A DNA stretch of 17,186 nucleotides from CAYMRL01 sp964398985 (lineage in GTDB: Bacteria; Deinococcota; Deinococci; Deinococcales; Trueperaceae). Below the pieces are notes generated by a model. It saw only the letters and a program-made list of their open reading frames with translations. It made no database searches and had not been told where the DNA came from. Position numbers and translations under genes: made by a program. The DNA is taken from contig CAYNOS010000046.1 of the NCBI GenBank assembly GCA_964398985.1, positions 1 through 17,186 of the forward strand. The letters run 5' to 3'. Below, in pieces: positions 1 through 6,193 of this stretch; position 1 is the stretch's first letter, and each line of letters starts with the position of its first letter.

Positions 1-647
1 GCAAGCGCATGCTGCCGTTCACCCCGGAGAACGCCGCCGAGTTCGGCGGCAACGCTCCCGCCGGTGGCGCGCCTCGCGGCGAGTACCGCGGCGGCGGCGC
101 CGGTGCGCAGCCAGGCGGCGCCGGCCGTCAGGGCCGCAGGGGTCGTCGCAGCCAGGGCATCGACTACGACTACTCGTACGTCGCCGACGCCAACACCCCC
201 AAGACCACCACCAAGCTCGGTGACGTCTACGCCGACCTGTTCGCGCAGTTCGGCCTTGGCGAAGCGAAGACCGAGACCGAGAGCGCGTCCGCCAAGGACG
301 AGGCTCCGGTGGACGCGGCCGCGGCCGCCGGCGTCGAGTCGGCTGTCCAGCCGGCTGTCGCTGTCGAGGCGCCCGCTCCCAAGCCCAAGCCCGCCCCGGT
401 CGTCAAGGCCGAGGCCGAGGAACCCGTCGACCCCGAGAACGCGATCGACGCCGCCGAAGCCGCCGCGCTGCTCACCGCAGCGTTCAGGCAGGGCCGGCGC
501 GGCGCGCCGGTGGCCGCCGATGACGCAGCTGCCGCCGAGGAAGCGGAACTCGGCGCCGCAGCCGAGGCCGCCGACAGCCTGTCGGACGCGGAAGCGGACG
601 ACATCGCCGAGCAAGACGGCCACGACGAGTTCGACGAGCACGCCTGA
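1..647 (+). CDS. C-terminal part of a probable S1-domain RNA-binding protein (30S ribosomal protein S1?)
   Basis: The gene is cut by the left edge; the frame is open from base 3 and ends at TGA 645-647. The first readable residues (KRMLPF) resemble the end of an S1 OB-fold, which commonly finishes in a 'SLSxKR' strand, but no complete S1 domain is inside the window. After that comes a Gly/Arg/Ala-rich segment containing RGEYRGG and GRQGRRGRR, a short conserved-looking block (DYDYSYV, then TTTKLGDVYADLFAQFGLG), and an Ala/Glu/Asp-rich acidic tail to the end. Basic RG-rich and acidic low-complexity tails behind S1 repeats are plausible for ribosomal protein S1, which delivers mRNA to the 30S subunit. 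The KLGD...DLF block may be a lineage signature. The S1 assignment is inference from the tail; another S1-domain RNA-binding protein is possible. A hairpin terminator follows 50 nt downstream. Confidence 0.5.
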   Translation, partial: KRMLPFTPENAAEFGGNAPAGGAPRGEYRGGGAGAQPGGAGRQGRRGRRSQGIDYDYSYVADANTPKTTTKLGDVYADLFAQFGLGEAKTETESASAKDEAPVDAAAAAGVESAVQPAVAVEAPAPKPKPAPVVKAEAEEPVDPENAIDAAEAAALLTAAFRQGRRGAPVAADDAAAAEEAELGAAAEAADSLSDAEADDIAEQDGHDEFDEHA

Positions 648-697
648 ACTCTAGGCACGGGTGACGCCGCCTAGCGGGTCACGTATAGCGACGGCAG

Positions 698-726
698 AAG
701 GCCCCCACTACAAGGTGGGGGCCTTT
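698..726. terminator. Intrinsic terminator, probably bidirectional
   Basis: A perfect 11-bp inverted repeat (AAGGCCCCCAC at 698-708, GTGGGGGCCTT at 715-725) encloses a 6-nt loop and is followed by TTTCGCTT on the plus strand. It lies 50 nt after the S1-like gene and 41 nt beyond the stop of the minus-strand 62-aa gene. It can therefore close both convergent units, although neither side has a long T-run. Confidence 0.85.
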
Positions 727-767
727 CGCTTGACGTTTGGCTGTGACGCCCGGGGCCTCTCCCAGGC

Positions 768-956
768 TCAGCGGGCCTGGAGGTACCGCCTGAACCGCCG
801 CCCGGGATGGTAGGCGAAGCGCGCCAGGCGCCTGCCGGCTCCTGGCGCCCGGCTGCCGCTCGGCAGCGGCAGCGCGCGGCCCTCCGCCACCCCCCGGTGG
901 CGCGGCGCCTTCAGTGGCGCGGCGGGTGACGCGTCGAAACCGAAGAGGAACGCCAT
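768..956 (-). CDS. Small basic hypothetical protein, translationally coupled to its upstream neighbour
   Basis: This 62-aa protein is not recognised. It begins with a hydrophobic patch (MAFLFGFDA) and becomes strongly basic, ending in a run rich in Arg and aromatics (RRLARFAYHPGRRFRRYLQAR, quoted here with gaps ignored). A nucleic-acid or membrane-surface contact is conceivable, but no family is visible. Three things argue that it is real. The ATG overlaps the stop of the preceding gene as TGATG (954-958). A GGGAG lies 8 nt before the ATG, inside that preceding gene. About nine of ten codons end in G or C. It is the last gene before the shared terminator. Its short length and low complexity leave room for doubt. 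Confidence 0.5.
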   Translation of the reverse strand: MAFLFGFDASPAAPLKAPRHRGVAEGRALPLPSGSRAPGAGRRLARFAYHPGRRFRRYLQAR

Positions 957-1372
957 CAGTTGAGCTCCCGCGGCTCGTCGCTCGCCGCCCTGACGGGCGC
1001 CGTCGGCTCGCTGCGCGCGGTGACCGGCGGCAGGCGCTGGATCCAGGCCGACCAGTCGAACCCGCGATCATCGGCAGCGGTGAACTCCCTGGCGTACTGC
1101 AAGCTGCCCACCGTCGGGCGCGTTCGCGCCCGCGGTGAGACCCATGAGTCAGCAGATTCGGAGACGTCGGTGCGGGCTTGCGTGAAATCACCGCCGGAAA
1201 GCAGGTGCAGGTGGATCGAGGCCCGAAGCCTGGTGACCTCGCGGCGGAGTTCGGCTATCTCCCGAATCGCTGAACTCAGGGCCTCCAAGGCTTCGGGGAA
1301 GACGGCCTCGACCTGCTCTGGCCGTGCGGGGCCGTCCTCGAAGCGGCCGGCAGACGTCGCTCTGGTACTCAC
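956..1372 (-). CDS. Small coiled-coil protein with C-terminal FDWxAW motif, paralog A (unknown function)
   Basis: Not recognised. From the GTG at 1372 the protein is 138 aa. Residues 28-53 (starting EALEALSSAIREIAELRREV) form a heptad-patterned helix with L, I, I, L, V, L, I at a/d-like spacing. A polar Ser/Thr/Arg linker follows, then a Tyr about 12 residues before FDWSAW at 105-110, and a Pro/Arg/Glu-rich tail. There is no signal peptide or membrane segment. The GTG at 1372 is preferred because AGAGGGGCAGG lies upstream; a GTG at 1405 would add 11 residues but has no ribosome binding site. The upstream paralog (1428-1757) has the same order of helix, linker, Tyr and FDWxAW. The stop overlaps the start of the 62-aa gene. 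Gene reality is well supported by the paralogy; function is unknown. Confidence 0.7.
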   Translation of the reverse strand: MSTRATSAGRFEDGPARPEQVEAVFPEALEALSSAIREIAELRREVTRLRASIHLHLLSGGDFTQARTDVSESADSWVSPRARTRPTVGSLQYAREFTAADDRGFDWSAWIQRLPPVTARSEPTAPVRAASDEPRELN

Positions 1373-1427
1373 GATCTGCCTGCCCCTCTGAGAACGGCCC
1401 TGCACGAGGAGGATGGGAACGCGGACA

Positions 1428-1757
1428 TCACTCGACCTGACACGCCTCGACGTTGCTCAGGTCCTGCCCGCGTATCCGAGCACGCTTCTCGCGTGCCCAG
1501 GCTTCCCAGTCGAAGTCGGGCGCGGTGCGAGAGGCGCTCCGGTACGTGTGCACGACCCGTTGCTGCTCGCTGTGGTGCCCGCTGGGCGCAACGTCGCTTC
1601 GGTGGCCGATGGCCGTGGTCAACGAACGGAGCTCGGCCACTTCGCGCTTGAGCGAGCTCAGCTCGCTCAATGCCTCTCTCATCATCTGCTCGAGCGCGTG
1701 ATGCACGTGCTGCCGTGATGGTTGATCGACTAGGTGCAACGATCGGACTTGCGTCAT
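1428..1757 (-). CDS. Small coiled-coil protein with C-terminal FDWxAW motif, paralog B (unknown function)
   Basis: Not recognised; 109 aa from the ATG at 1757. A GTG directly before it (1758-1760) is an alternative start. GAGGGAGGG ending at 1766 places the ATG 8 nt from the GGAGG core and the GTG 5 nt from it. Residues 21-50 (including LSELSSLKREVAELRSL) make a regular 3-4 hydrophobic heptad helix suited to a dimeric or trimeric coiled coil. A His/Ser/Gln-rich linker follows, then TYRSAS and DFDWEAW at 81-87, and a basic stretch (REKRARIR). It is the first gene of a three-gene minus-strand cluster and shares its architecture with the next gene 55 nt downstream. Cytoplasmic location is inferred from the lack of any signal or membrane segment. 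The FDWxAW box looks like a short binding motif or amphipathic helix, but the partner is unknown. Confidence 0.75.
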   Translation of the reverse strand: MTQVRSLHLVDQPSRQHVHHALEQMMREALSELSSLKREVAELRSLTTAIGHRSDVAPSGHHSEQQRVVHTYRSASRTAPDFDWEAWAREKRARIRGQDLSNVEACQVE

Positions 1758-1777
1758 CACTCTGCCCTCCCTCAGGA

Positions 1778-1816
1778 CTAGGTGAACCTAGCTAGCAGGT
1801 TACGGGCGCAACCTAG
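1778..1816. promoter_or_regulatory. Clustered CTAGGT/AACCT palindromes upstream of the small-gene cluster
   Basis: A perfect 6-2-6 palindrome (CTAGGT-ga-ACCTAG, 1778-1791) is followed by a second inverted pair (AGGTT at 1797-1801 and AACCT at 1810-1814, 8-nt gap). The heptamer AACCTAG occurs twice, 25 nt apart (1785 and 1810). The block ends about 20 nt upstream of the start of the 109-aa gene, a suitable place for an operator. No convincing -10/-35 pair was found. The binding protein is unknown; the adjacent LuxR-type regulator is one candidate. Confidence 0.4.
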
Positions 1817-1846
1817 GGGCTGAGAAGAAGCTCACACCCCAGTCGG

Positions 1847-1863
1847 CTGGGCAGATTGCCCAG
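1847..1863 (-). terminator. Short hairpin downstream of the PAS-LuxR gene
   Basis: CTGGGCA-gat-TGCCCAG forms a perfect 7-bp stem with a 3-nt loop, 60 nt beyond the stop of the regulator gene. There is no T-run on the minus strand, so it may be a weak terminator or an mRNA-stabilising structure rather than an efficient stop. Confidence 0.3.
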
Positions 1864-1922
1864 GAGGCTTCGGCAAGTGAGAACTTCGTTAAGTCTTCTG
1901 GGATCCGCTGGTCTTCCGGGGT

Positions 1923-4292
1923 CTAAACCGACAGCACGATGCCGCGGTCCCGGGCCCACACGACGGCTTCCGCGCGGTTGTGCACGCCGATCTTGGCGTA
2001 GGCGTTGGAGAGGTGGTTGCGCACCGTCTTCACGGAGATGTTGAGGTTCTCGGCGATCTTGACGTCGGACATCCCGACCGCCACCCGCTCCAGCACCTGC
2101 CGCTCGCGTTGGCTCAGCTCGACTTCCTCGTCACGCTGATCGCCGCGCCCGCCTTGGATCTCGCTGAGACGCTCGACGACCGATTGACTGAACCAGTCGG
2201 CGTCCGACATCACGTCCCGGATGGCCGTCATCAGCTCCTCGCGGGAGCGTTGGTGGGCGGTGACGTCGTTGAACATCTTCAGCCACGCCTGCTTGCCCTG
2301 GTAGACGATCTTCGAGCCCGACAGCAGGATGTTGCGAACACCGCCGTCTTTGCGGCGGAGCTTCAACTCGAGCTCGCGGAAGTCGCCTGACCTCCTGAAC
2401 GCCTCCCGCAGCTTCTCCTGGTCCTCGCGGCTCGACCACATGCCCAGCTCTGCGGATGTGCGGCCGACGACCTCCTCGGCCTCGTAGCCGGTCAACTGCG
2501 TGTAACCGGCGTTGACCTCGAGGAAGCGGTCCTCGTCCTGGGTGGTGATGACGGCCGCCAACAGCCCCACCTCGAAGGCGCGGCGGAAGCGGATCTCGGC
2601 TTGCATCAGCTCGTCGACGCTGACGCTCTCCTGTGGCTGCACGCGCTCCCTGAGATCACGCGCGCGCTCGTGCAGCCTCAGCAGCTCGGCGATCGAAGCG
2701 GCCTGGTGAGCCAGGGTGGTGAGGTCGAACTGCTGACGTTCGCTCAGTAGCAGCGGCTCGTCCCACTGCAGCGACAGCGCCCCGATCATCTTCCCGCCGA
2801 GCCCGAACAGCGGCGCCCAGCACTCCTTCGTCGGTTCCTCGCAGATCTGCGCCGGCGTCACGCGCCGCCCCTCGCCGTCGTCCACCTGTCCGACGGCCAG
2901 CGCCTCGTACGCCTCTACGTCGACCGCGGTGACGCCATGCGTCACCAGGTAGTCGGCATCGAAGCCGCACTGCGCCTTGATGGTCACGGTGCCGGCATCG
3001 CGGTCGAGCAGCCTGATGCAGCCGCGGCGGGCGCCGAACAGGTCGACGGCAGCCTCCACGATCTGCCCGAGCGCGAGTTGCGGGTCCTCTGACGCCATGG
3101 CGCGGTTCAGGTACTCCCGCATCCGGCGGTTGCTGGCCACCTCGTCACGCAGCCGGCTCTGGCTGGGACCGATGCGCTCCTCAGCGGCCTTGACGACCGA
3201 GATGTCCCACACCATGCCAACGAAGCGGCGGCCGGCCTCGGCCTCCTCCACGTACACGTGCTCTTCGATCCAAGCCACCTTGTTGTCGCGCGGCCTGAGT
3301 ATCCGGTACTCGGTGTGCCAGCCGATCTGTTGGCGGACGGCGGCCTCGACCACCAGGTCGTGGAGCCTGGCGTCGTTGGGCAGCATCAGGGCGCGGAGCC
3401 CAGGGAGCCCTGCTACGCTGCCGCCGGGCTTGAGCCCCAGGAGATCGACGACGGGACCGCTCATCGACCACTCGTCGGTGTCCGGCCGCCACTCGAACAC
3501 CGCCACGCCGAGCGAATCGTAGGCCCCGACGTACGCTTGGTCGTCGAGCAACTCGGTGCCCGCCAACCAGCCCGGTTCCTGCGTGCCGTCCAGGTCACGG
3601 ACGACCAGCGCCAGGCCGCCGCCCCTGCGTGGGAACGCCTTGATCAGGACATTGGATTGGAAGGCGGGCGAGTACACCTCGTAGCGCACCGGCAGGCCCA
3701 ACGAGACCGCTCTCACCTGTTCGGCCAACGCTTCGCTGTCGGTGGCGCCCGGGAACACCTCCCACAGGTGCTTGCCGACCATGTCCGTGCGCTTCCTGCC
3801 CGTGCGCTCCTCGGTGCGCGCGTTCACGTAGACGAACCGCAGCGCCGAGTCGATCACGTAGAAGATCTCGTTCATGCCTTCGAGCGCCTCGACGTACAAC
3901 TGAGGGTCGGGCCTCGCCACCGTCCGCCCGTTCAGGCTGGCGGGGTTGGCGCGCCCGAGCTCGATCTCGGCGGCGAAAATCACGAAGTAGCCGTCGAGCT
4001 TCTTGGCGGCCGAGTAGTGAGGCTCCACGGCTCCGACGATGAAGCGCTGGCCGCCTGACGCGTCCAGCTTCAAACCCGCCAGGGAGGCACGGCCAGTCGC
4101 GCTCGCGCGCGCGAGCACGGACTCGGGGATCCCGGCGGCACGGGCGTCGTCCAGGTACAGATCGGCGAACGGCTTGCCGACGAACTCGTCAGCACCGTAC
4201 CCGAGCGCCGCTTCGACGCCGGGACTCCACGATGTCATCTCCCCCTTCGTCGACAGCGTGAAGGAGACTGGTCCTCGCCATTCGCTCAACAC
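1923..4292 (-). CDS. One-component sensor regulator: PAS-PAS-PAS-GAF-PAS with C-terminal LuxR-type HTH
   Basis: This 789-aa cytoplasmic protein carries input and output on one chain, with no receiver, kinase or membrane segment. Domains by residue: PAS 1 about 8-112, PAS 2 about 132-236 (YVNARTEERTGR), PAS 3 about 255-372 (PAS_3-like, with the WDIS end strand), coiled linker 373-400, GAF about 402-545 (RGCIRLLD), PAS 4 about 565-685 (NAGYTQLTGYEAEEVVGRT), and a GerE/LuxR helix-turn-helix 726-785 (LSQRERQVLERVAVGMS, then ISVKTVRNHLSNAYAKIGV). The HTH should bind DNA, with PAS/GAF sensing a small ligand, light or redox state. The ligand cannot be read from sequence. The start is GTG 4292 or the adjacent TTG 4289; GGAGG lies only 2 nt before the GTG and 5 nt before the TTG. 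It runs in the same direction as the downstream small-gene cluster, which may be a target. Confidence 0.9.
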   Translation of the reverse strand: MLSEWRGPVSFTLSTKGEMTSWSPGVEAALGYGADEFVGKPFADLYLDDARAAGIPESVLARASATGRASLAGLKLDASGGQRFIVGAVEPHYSAAKKLDGYFVIFAAEIELGRANPASLNGRTVARPDPQLYVEALEGMNEIFYVIDSALRFVYVNARTEERTGRKRTDMVGKHLWEVFPGATDSEALAEQVRAVSLGLPVRYEVYSPAFQSNVLIKAFPRRGGGLALVVRDLDGTQEPGWLAGTELLDDQAYVGAYDSLGVAVFEWRPDTDEWSMSGPVVDLLGLKPGGSVAGLPGLRALMLPNDARLHDLVVEAAVRQQIGWHTEYRILRPRDNKVAWIEEHVYVEEAEAGRRFVGMVWDISVVKAAEERIGPSQSRLRDEVASNRRMREYLNRAMASEDPQLALGQIVEAAVDLFGARRGCIRLLDRDAGTVTIKAQCGFDADYLVTHGVTAVDVEAYEALAVGQVDDGEGRRVTPAQICEEPTKECWAPLFGLGGKMIGALSLQWDEPLLLSERQQFDLTTLAHQAASIAELLRLHERARDLRERVQPQESVSVDELMQAEIRFRRAFEVGLLAAVITTQDEDRFLEVNAGYTQLTGYEAEEVVGRTSAELGMWSSREDQEKLREAFRRSGDFRELELKLRRKDGGVRNILLSGSKIVYQGKQAWLKMFNDVTAHQRSREELMTAIRDVMSDADWFSQSVVERLSEIQGGRGDQRDEEVELSQRERQVLERVAVGMSDVKIAENLNISVKTVRNHLSNAYAKIGVHNRAEAVVWARDRGIVLSV

Positions 4293-4307
4293 TTCCTCCG
4301 GACGATC

Positions 4308-4313
4308 ATTCTA
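4308..4313 (-). promoter_or_regulatory. Candidate -10 box for the PAS-LuxR gene
   Basis: TAGAAT on the minus strand lies 15 nt upstream of the GTG start, giving a very short leader that contains the GGAGG. No good -35 was found; CTGCCG with a 15-nt spacer is the best match. Confidence 0.35.
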
Positions 4314-4426
4314 CCGGCTGCTCGGCACCGGCAGGCGGCTCTCGAGATCAAAGCGGCCGCCGCCCGCGCGGCCGGGATTCCCGCCCCGAGCTGGCGCGGG
4401 TTGCGCGCTGCTGCAGGCGGCCGAGG

Positions 4427-4458
4427 CGACGCCTCCGTCGAGGGCGCACAAGGCGCCC
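4427..4458 (-). terminator. Tandem hairpins just after htpX
   Basis: Two adjacent perfect stems follow the htpX stop: GGGCGC-acaag-GCGCCC (4442-4458) and CGACG-cctc-CGTCG (4427-4440). Neither is followed by a T-run, so this is a weak or Rho-assisted termination candidate between htpX and the regulator gene. Confidence 0.3.
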
Positions 4459-4462
4459 AGCT

Positions 4463-5452
4463 TCACATCCGCTTGAGGCGAGCGATGCGCTCGGCGATCG
4501 GCGGGTGGGTGGCCAGCAGCGTCGAGCTGTTCTGCTCCAGCAGCGGGTTGATGAAGAACATGTGCCTGACGCCCTCGCTGACCTCGAGGCGCGGACCGCG
4601 GTAGCCGCCGAGCTTGCTCAGCGCGCTCGACAACCCTTCCGGGTTGCGGGTTATGTAGGCCCCGGTGGCGTCGGCCAGGTACTCGCGCTTGCGGCTGACG
4701 GCGAGGCGCAGGAGGGCCGCCAACAGCGGCGCCAGCACCAGCAGCAGGATCAGCAGCACCAGGATCAGGCCCTGTCCTCTGCCGGTGCCGCCGCTGCCGC
4801 CGCCGCGATTGCTCGAGCGGCGCCGGCTGCTGCCGCTGCCGCCACCCCAGTACGACCAGCGCAGCACCAGGTCGCGCAGCACGATGATCGCGCCGACGGT
4901 GGCCACCAGCATCGACATGAAGCGGATGTCGTAGTTGCGGACGTGCGCCATCTCGTGAGCGACGACGCCTTCGAGCTCCTGGCGGTCGAGCAGGTCGATG
5001 AGGCCGGTGGTCACCGCGATCGCCGCGTTCTGCGGGTTGCGGCCGGTGGCGAAGGCGTTGGGAGCCGGCGAGTCGATCACGTAGAGGTCGGGTGTCGGCA
5101 CGCCGGCGCCGATCGCCACGGCCTCGGTAACGTTGACGAGGTAGCGGTGCTCCTCCGCCGTCGCCTTGCGGGCGCCTGACGCCGCCAAGGCGATCTTGTC
5201 CGAGAAGTAGAAGCCCACCAGCCCTTGCCCGCCGCCGATCAGCAGCGCCGCGCCGACGAACAGCCCCGTCGACGCGGCGTCGACGACCTGAGCCAGCAAG
5301 TACGCGAGCGCGCCCAGCAGCGCCATCGTGAACAGCGCCATCACCCACGACATGCGCATGTTGGCGGCTTGGTAGTCGAGCAGGTTGATCCGCCGACCCG
5401 AAGCCGGGTCGGTGAAGACGTCGGGCAGCACTGGAAACTCGGAGTTCGCCAT
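4463..5452 (-). CDS. htpX: HtpX-like M48 zinc metalloprotease (membrane quality control)
   Basis: HtpX is an integral-membrane endoprotease with a cytoplasmic active site that cleaves damaged or misassembled membrane proteins. This protein is 329 aa, somewhat longer than the usual 280-300. Membrane segments fall at about 35-55, 62-82, 180-198 and 228-250. The zinc-binding HEMAH is at 166-170 (inside VVAHEMAHVRNYD), and the third ligand is probably E257 in SRKREYLAD. PNAFATGRN at 132-139 is also typical of the family. A Gly/Ser/Arg-rich stretch at 203-227 between the third and fourth helices is an unusual low-complexity loop. The ATG has no clear Shine-Dalgarno. It follows lemA by 90 nt; lemA-htpX pairing is seen in other bacteria and suggests a shared envelope-stress role. 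Confidence 0.93.
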   Translation of the reverse strand: MANSEFPVLPDVFTDPASGRRINLLDYQAANMRMSWVMALFTMALLGALAYLLAQVVDAASTGLFVGAALLIGGGQGLVGFYFSDKIALAASGARKATAEEHRYLVNVTEAVAIGAGVPTPDLYVIDSPAPNAFATGRNPQNAAIAVTTGLIDLLDRQELEGVVAHEMAHVRNYDIRFMSMLVATVGAIIVLRDLVLRWSYWGGGSGSSRRRSSNRGGGSGGTGRGQGLILVLLILLLVLAPLLAALLRLAVSRKREYLADATGAYITRNPEGLSSALSKLGGYRGPRLEVSEGVRHMFFINPLLEQNSSTLLATHPPIAERIARLKRM

Positions 5453-5542
5453 CGCGGTGTCAGGTAATGCTAACCGACTGCGCGCGACGCGCTTCTCCGA
5501 GGTCCACTAGTCGAACCCGTCCAGCAATGATCCCAGCGAAGC

Positions 5543-6133
5543 TCAGGCGCCGGGAGGCGGCGGAGCGGCCGGGGGCGTCGAGGCGCCGAAGGCGACCTCT
5601 GGCACGGCGCGGTTCTCCTCCGGGATCTCCAGGAAGACGTGCGGCTTCTTGTTCATCGGGCCGGCGAAGAAGTTGCCCGGCACGGTCTCGATGGTGTTGT
5701 TGAACTGCAGCACCGCGTCGTTGAAGAACTGCCTGGCGTAGGCGATCTTGTTCTCGACGCCGGAGAGTTCCTCCTGCAGCAGTTTGAAGTTCTCGTTCGC
5801 CTTGAGGTCGGGGTAGGCCTCGGCGACCGCGAACAGGCGACCGAGCGCGGCCGACATCATGTTGGCCGCCGACGCCGACTCGTCGACGCCCTTGGCGCTG
5901 GCCATCGCGGCCCGCGCGTTGGCGACCTCTTCGAAGATCTGGCGCTCGTGGCTGGCGTAACCCTTGACGGTCTCCACCAGGTTGGGGATCAGGTCGGCGC
6001 GGCGCTTGAGCTGCACGTCGATCTGGCTCCAGGCGTTCTCGATGCGGTTCTCGAGCTGGACGATACGGTTGTAGATGCTGACGCCGAACAGCACGATCGC
6101 CGCCAACACCACAAGCACGATGAGGCTCTCCAT
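5543..6133 (-). CDS. lemA: LemA family membrane-anchored protein
   Basis: 196 aa, the usual LemA size. The first 19 residues (MESLIVLVVLAAIVLFGVS) form one N-terminal membrane helix. They are followed by the family signature YNRIVQLENRIENAWSQID and VQLKRRADLIPNLVETVKGY, then a helical bundle that ends near residue 160 (RQFFNDAVLQFNNTIETVPG). LemA proteins are membrane-anchored helical proteins of poorly defined function, and some are linked genetically to HtpX-type proteases. The C-terminus adds a Pro/Ala tail (STPPAAPPPPGA). The ATG is decided by a strong AGGAGG at 6141-6146, 7 nt upstream. It lies between mnmA (60-nt gap) and htpX (90-nt gap), all on the minus strand. Confidence 0.93.
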   Translation of the reverse strand: MESLIVLVVLAAIVLFGVSIYNRIVQLENRIENAWSQIDVQLKRRADLIPNLVETVKGYASHERQIFEEVANARAAMASAKGVDESASAANMMSAALGRLFAVAEAYPDLKANENFKLLQEELSGVENKIAYARQFFNDAVLQFNNTIETVPGNFFAGPMNKKPHVFLEIPEENRAVPEVAFGASTPPAAPPPPGA

Positions 6134-6140
6134 CAGTTGA

Positions 6141-6157
6141 CCTCCTGACTAATCATA
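6141..6157 (-). promoter_or_regulatory. -10 box and ribosome binding site of lemA
   Basis: On the minus strand TATGAT (6152-6157) is a near-consensus -10 and AGGAGG (6141-6146) a full Shine-Dalgarno. No -35 match is visible in the GC-rich stretch upstream. This suggests that lemA, perhaps with htpX, has its own promoter apart from mnmA. Confidence 0.5.
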
Positions 6158-6193
6158 AGTGCCGGACGCGCGCGGTGCGCACATTGGGGCCGC

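Noticed and set aside
679..1191. 170-codon minus-strand frame overlapping the small-gene cluster and the terminator
   Set aside because: It extends through the terminator stem and competes with the paralog whose motif is shared with a neighbouring gene, so the other frame is preferred.
648..1922. Possible CRISPR array, insertion sequence or tRNA in the gene-poor stretch
   Set aside because: No regularly spaced repeats, transposase motifs, flanking direct repeats or tRNA-like cloverleaf were seen; the stretch is filled by three small genes and short regulatory palindromes.
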